Source of the DNA: G963663315 sp963668255
Lineage (GTDB): Bacteria > Pseudomonadota > Gammaproteobacteria > Arenicellales > Poriferihabitantaceae
Assembly (NCBI GenBank): GCA_965116595.1
Contig: OZ220708.1
Location: 1,364,001 to 1,428,000, forward strand
DNA length: 64,000 bases
Reading direction: 5' to 3'
How positions within the stretch are numbered: position 1 is the stretch's first letter; each line of letters starts with the position of its first letter. Below the pieces are notes generated by a model. It was not told the DNA's origin and did not search any database. It saw nothing but the letters and a program-made list of their open reading frames with translations. The translations under genes were made by a program, and so were the position numbers. Positions 62,125-64,000 of the stretch are shown here, in pieces.

Positions 62125-63879
62125 ATGACCAACATGGTGTCCGTAAATGGATTGCGAAAGCAATTTGGTCATCTATGCGCGGTTGACGATATCTCACTGG
62201 CTGTATCCCGCGGTGAAGTGCTGGGTTTCCTCGGTCCCAATGGTTCCGGTAAATCCACCACCATGAAAATGATTGCCGGCTTCCTCAGGCCGGATAAGGG
62301 GCAGGTGCGAATTTGCGGTACGGATATGTTGTCCCATCCTGTTCTTGCACAGCGGCACATTGGATTTTTACCCGAAGGCGCCCCGACCTATTCCGATATT
62401 TCGACTTCCGCCTATCTCGGATTCATTGCCAATATCCGTCAGATGTATGGAGTTGAAAGGGAGGGCCGGATTGACTATGTCGTTGATCGCACCAGCATTA
62501 GTGAAGTGTTGGATCAGCCCATCGGTACTTTGTCCAAGGGCTACAAGCGCCGTGTCGGGCTGGCCCAGGCGTTGCTGCACAATCCGGATGTGCTGATCCT
62601 TGATGAACCCACTGACGGACTTGACCCGAACCAGAAGCATGAGATTCGTGCCTTGATTCGAGAGATATCACGGCATAAGGCGATCATCATCTCAACCCAT
62701 ATCCTTGATGAAGTCGAAACGATTTGTGATCGTGCGCTGATCATAACCAAAGGAAACATTGTGGCCAGTGGGACTGTTGATGAACTTGAACGACAATCCC
62801 GATACTACAATGCGGTTTCCATGATCCTGCCGCAATCAGGCACGTTCGAAGCGCGTCAGCAGCTTCAGTCGTTGCCTGATATTCAATCCGTGGAAGAAAA
62901 TATAATTGATGAAAACACCACTGAGTTGGTGGCCCTGGCTAACGACAATGCGGATATTCTGGTCGATATTGCGCCGTTGGTTCGTCAACAGGAATGGCCC
63001 GTTGATCAGGTACGCCGCAAAGATGGTCATCTGGATGAACTGTTTCGTAACGTCACCACGACTGACGATACAGAAAGATCAAACGTTCATCCGGAAACGG
63101 AAATAGTTTTTCCGGACATGACGTCAGTTACAGCATCCAGTCAACTCAATGCTGTCTGGGCTATTTGCAAAAATGAACTGATCCACTATTTTTTAACTCC
63201 GGTGGCTTATGTGTTTATCACAATTTTTCTGGTGGCGATGGGCGCTTTCACATTCTTTGCCGGTGGATTTTTTACCCGCGGTCAGGCCAGTCTTGAAGGG
63301 TTCTTTCAGTTCCATCCGTGGTTGTACCTGTTCCTGATCCCGGCGATTGCCATGCGTCTGTGGTCCGAAGAGTGCAAGAGTGGTTCAATTGAGATGCTCC
63401 TCACCCTGCCGGTGACCATTCTGAGTGCGGTGCTCGGAAAGCTGGTTGCGGCGTGGATGGTGCTTGGGCTGGCATTGTTATTGACCACCACGCTCTGGTT
63501 CAGCGTGAATTACCTCGGTTCGCCGGACAATGCCACCATAGCCGCAGGTTACGCGGGCAGCTTTATCATGGCAGGCAGTTATCTCGCTATCAGTGCGTTC
63601 GCCTCAGCGTTGACCCCTAATCAAGTGATCGCTTTTGTTATTGCTGTTGCAACCTGTCTCCTCTTTACCGCCAGTGGCCTTGGCCTGGTGCTCGAATTTT
63701 TCAGCGGTTGGGCGTCGCCGATGGTACTTGATGCGGTGTCGAATTTCAGTTTTCTGGAACACTTCCAGAATATTTCGCGAGGTGTAATTGATTTGGGCGA
63801 TGCCGTGTTTTTCATTTCCACCATCGTCGTATTTGTATTCGCCAACGTGGTTGCGGTCAACCGTTTGAAAGATGGTTGA
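62125..63879 (+). CDS. Fused ABC transporter ATPase-permease, GldA/GldF type
   Basis: 584 residues. N-terminal ATPase with Walker A GPNGSGKST (37-45), signature LSKGYKRRVGLAQ and Walker B VLILDEPTDGLDP; then a linker at about 300-345; then an ABC-2 permease with six helices (about 355-580: HYFLTPVAYVFITIF, FHPWLYLFLIPAIAMRLWSEE, IEMLLTLPVT). GldA and GldF are separate proteins in Flavobacteria and in most proteobacterial homologues. Substrate unknown. The GldG-like partner overlaps its stop. Confidence 0.85.
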   Translation: MTNMVSVNGLRKQFGHLCAVDDISLAVSRGEVLGFLGPNGSGKSTTMKMIAGFLRPDKGQVRICGTDMLSHPVLAQRHIGFLPEGAPTYSDISTSAYLGFIANIRQMYGVEREGRIDYVVDRTSISEVLDQPIGTLSKGYKRRVGLAQALLHNPDVLILDEPTDGLDPNQKHEIRALIREISRHKAIIISTHILDEVETICDRALIITKGNIVASGTVDELERQSRYYNAVSMILPQSGTFEARQQLQSLPDIQSVEENIIDENTTELVALANDNADILVDIAPLVRQQEWPVDQVRRKDGHLDELFRNVTTTDDTERSNVHPETEIVFPDMTSVTASSQLNAVWAICKNELIHYFLTPVAYVFITIFLVAMGAFTFFAGGFFTRGQASLEGFFQFHPWLYLFLIPAIAMRLWSEECKSGSIEMLLTLPVTILSAVLGKLVAAWMVLGLALLLTTTLWFSVNYLGSPDNATIAAGYAGSFIMAGSYLAISAFASALTPNQVIAFVIAVATCLLFTASGLGLVLEFFSGWASPMVLDAVSNFSFLEHFQNISRGVIDLGDAVFFISTIVVFVFANVVAVNRLKDG

Positions 63880-64000
63880 CGAGAAATACAAACATCTTCG
63901 AACAGGATTGGTTTCTCCCCCGGGTTTGTTGCTTGCGCTGATCTTGTATGTTGCAGCCAACACACTGGTCAGTATGTGGTTTCCGACAACGCGTCTGGAT
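63872..64000 (+). CDS. GldG-like auxiliary protein, 3' end outside window
   Basis: Only 43 codons are visible (ATG at 63872, overlapping the previous stop by 8 nt): a short basic start, one membrane helix (LLLALILYVAANTLVSMW) and TTRLD, where the family continues with a conserved Leu-Thr-x-x-x-Leu. Together with the fused ABC protein upstream this fits a Gld-type export complex. Confidence 0.6.
   Translation, partial: MVDEKYKHLRTGLVSPPGLLLALILYVAANTLVSMWFPTTRLD

Overview
The window looks like chromosomal DNA of a free-living gammaproteobacterium. Evidence for this is the run kdsD-lptC-lptA-lptB-hpf-ptsN-rapZ-HPr-EI, the run petABC-sspA-sspB-hslVU, the pairs aroK-aroB, gltB-gltD and mnmA-purB, an rpoH-type sigma factor, YggX, DUF1244 and DUF1820. 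I cannot name a genus from the sequence alone. No rRNA, tRNA or CRISPR array was seen, and no insertion sequence.

Layout. 1-6.8 kb: the end of an ASKHA/DUF4445 corrinoid-protein reactivase (cut by the left edge), a dienelactone hydrolase, an EF-hand protein and a BaeSR-like two-component pair. 5-12 kb (minus strand): the regulatory PTS (EI without GAF domain, HPr, RapZ, EIIA-Ntr), hibernation factor, and the Lpt lipopolysaccharide export genes with kdsD. rpoN and kdsC, usual members of this cluster, are missing here and LptC is short. 12-25.8 kb: TerC, iron storage (bfd/bfr, divergent around a Fur-box-like site), PBP1A, shikimate genes aroKB, glutamate synthase gltBD and hemE. 25.8-29.6 kb: an accessory island with a HigBA toxin-antitoxin module and three successive proteins that each carry a PD-(D/E)XK nuclease-like motif. 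29.6-34.4 kb: a proteostasis block on the minus strand (sspA, sspB, hslV, hslU, an acyltransferase, rpoH) with a perfect CIRCE operator in front of rpoH. 34.4-38.5 kb: cytochrome bc1 (petABC) and rmuC. 38.7-46.6 kb: yggX, a periplasmic protein with a transglutaminase-like Cys-His-Asp pattern, mnmA, purB, a pseudouridine synthase, a frameshifted pyrD, a second TerC-family gene, an MFS carrier and an RDD protein. 46.6-49.8 kb: high-affinity zinc uptake, znuB-znuC-zur divergent from znuA around a near-consensus Zur box. 49.9-60.5 kb: class I aldolase, a eukaryotic-type isoleucyl-tRNA synthetase with an altered HIGH motif, a rhomboid protease, citrate synthase, an alpha/beta hydrolase, PBP4, DUF1820, MsrA and a PuuD-like membrane protein. 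60.9-64 kb: an orphan TRAP-type binding protein, then a fused ABC ATPase-permease of the GldA/GldF type and the start of its GldG-like partner, cut by the right edge.

Most of the window is housekeeping. The parts most worth a second look are the CIRCE operator on rpoH (HrcA control of the heat-shock sigma factor, overlapping a possible sigma-E promoter), the GIHH signature of the IleRS, the nuclease-motif island at 26-29.6 kb, and the pyrD frameshift.
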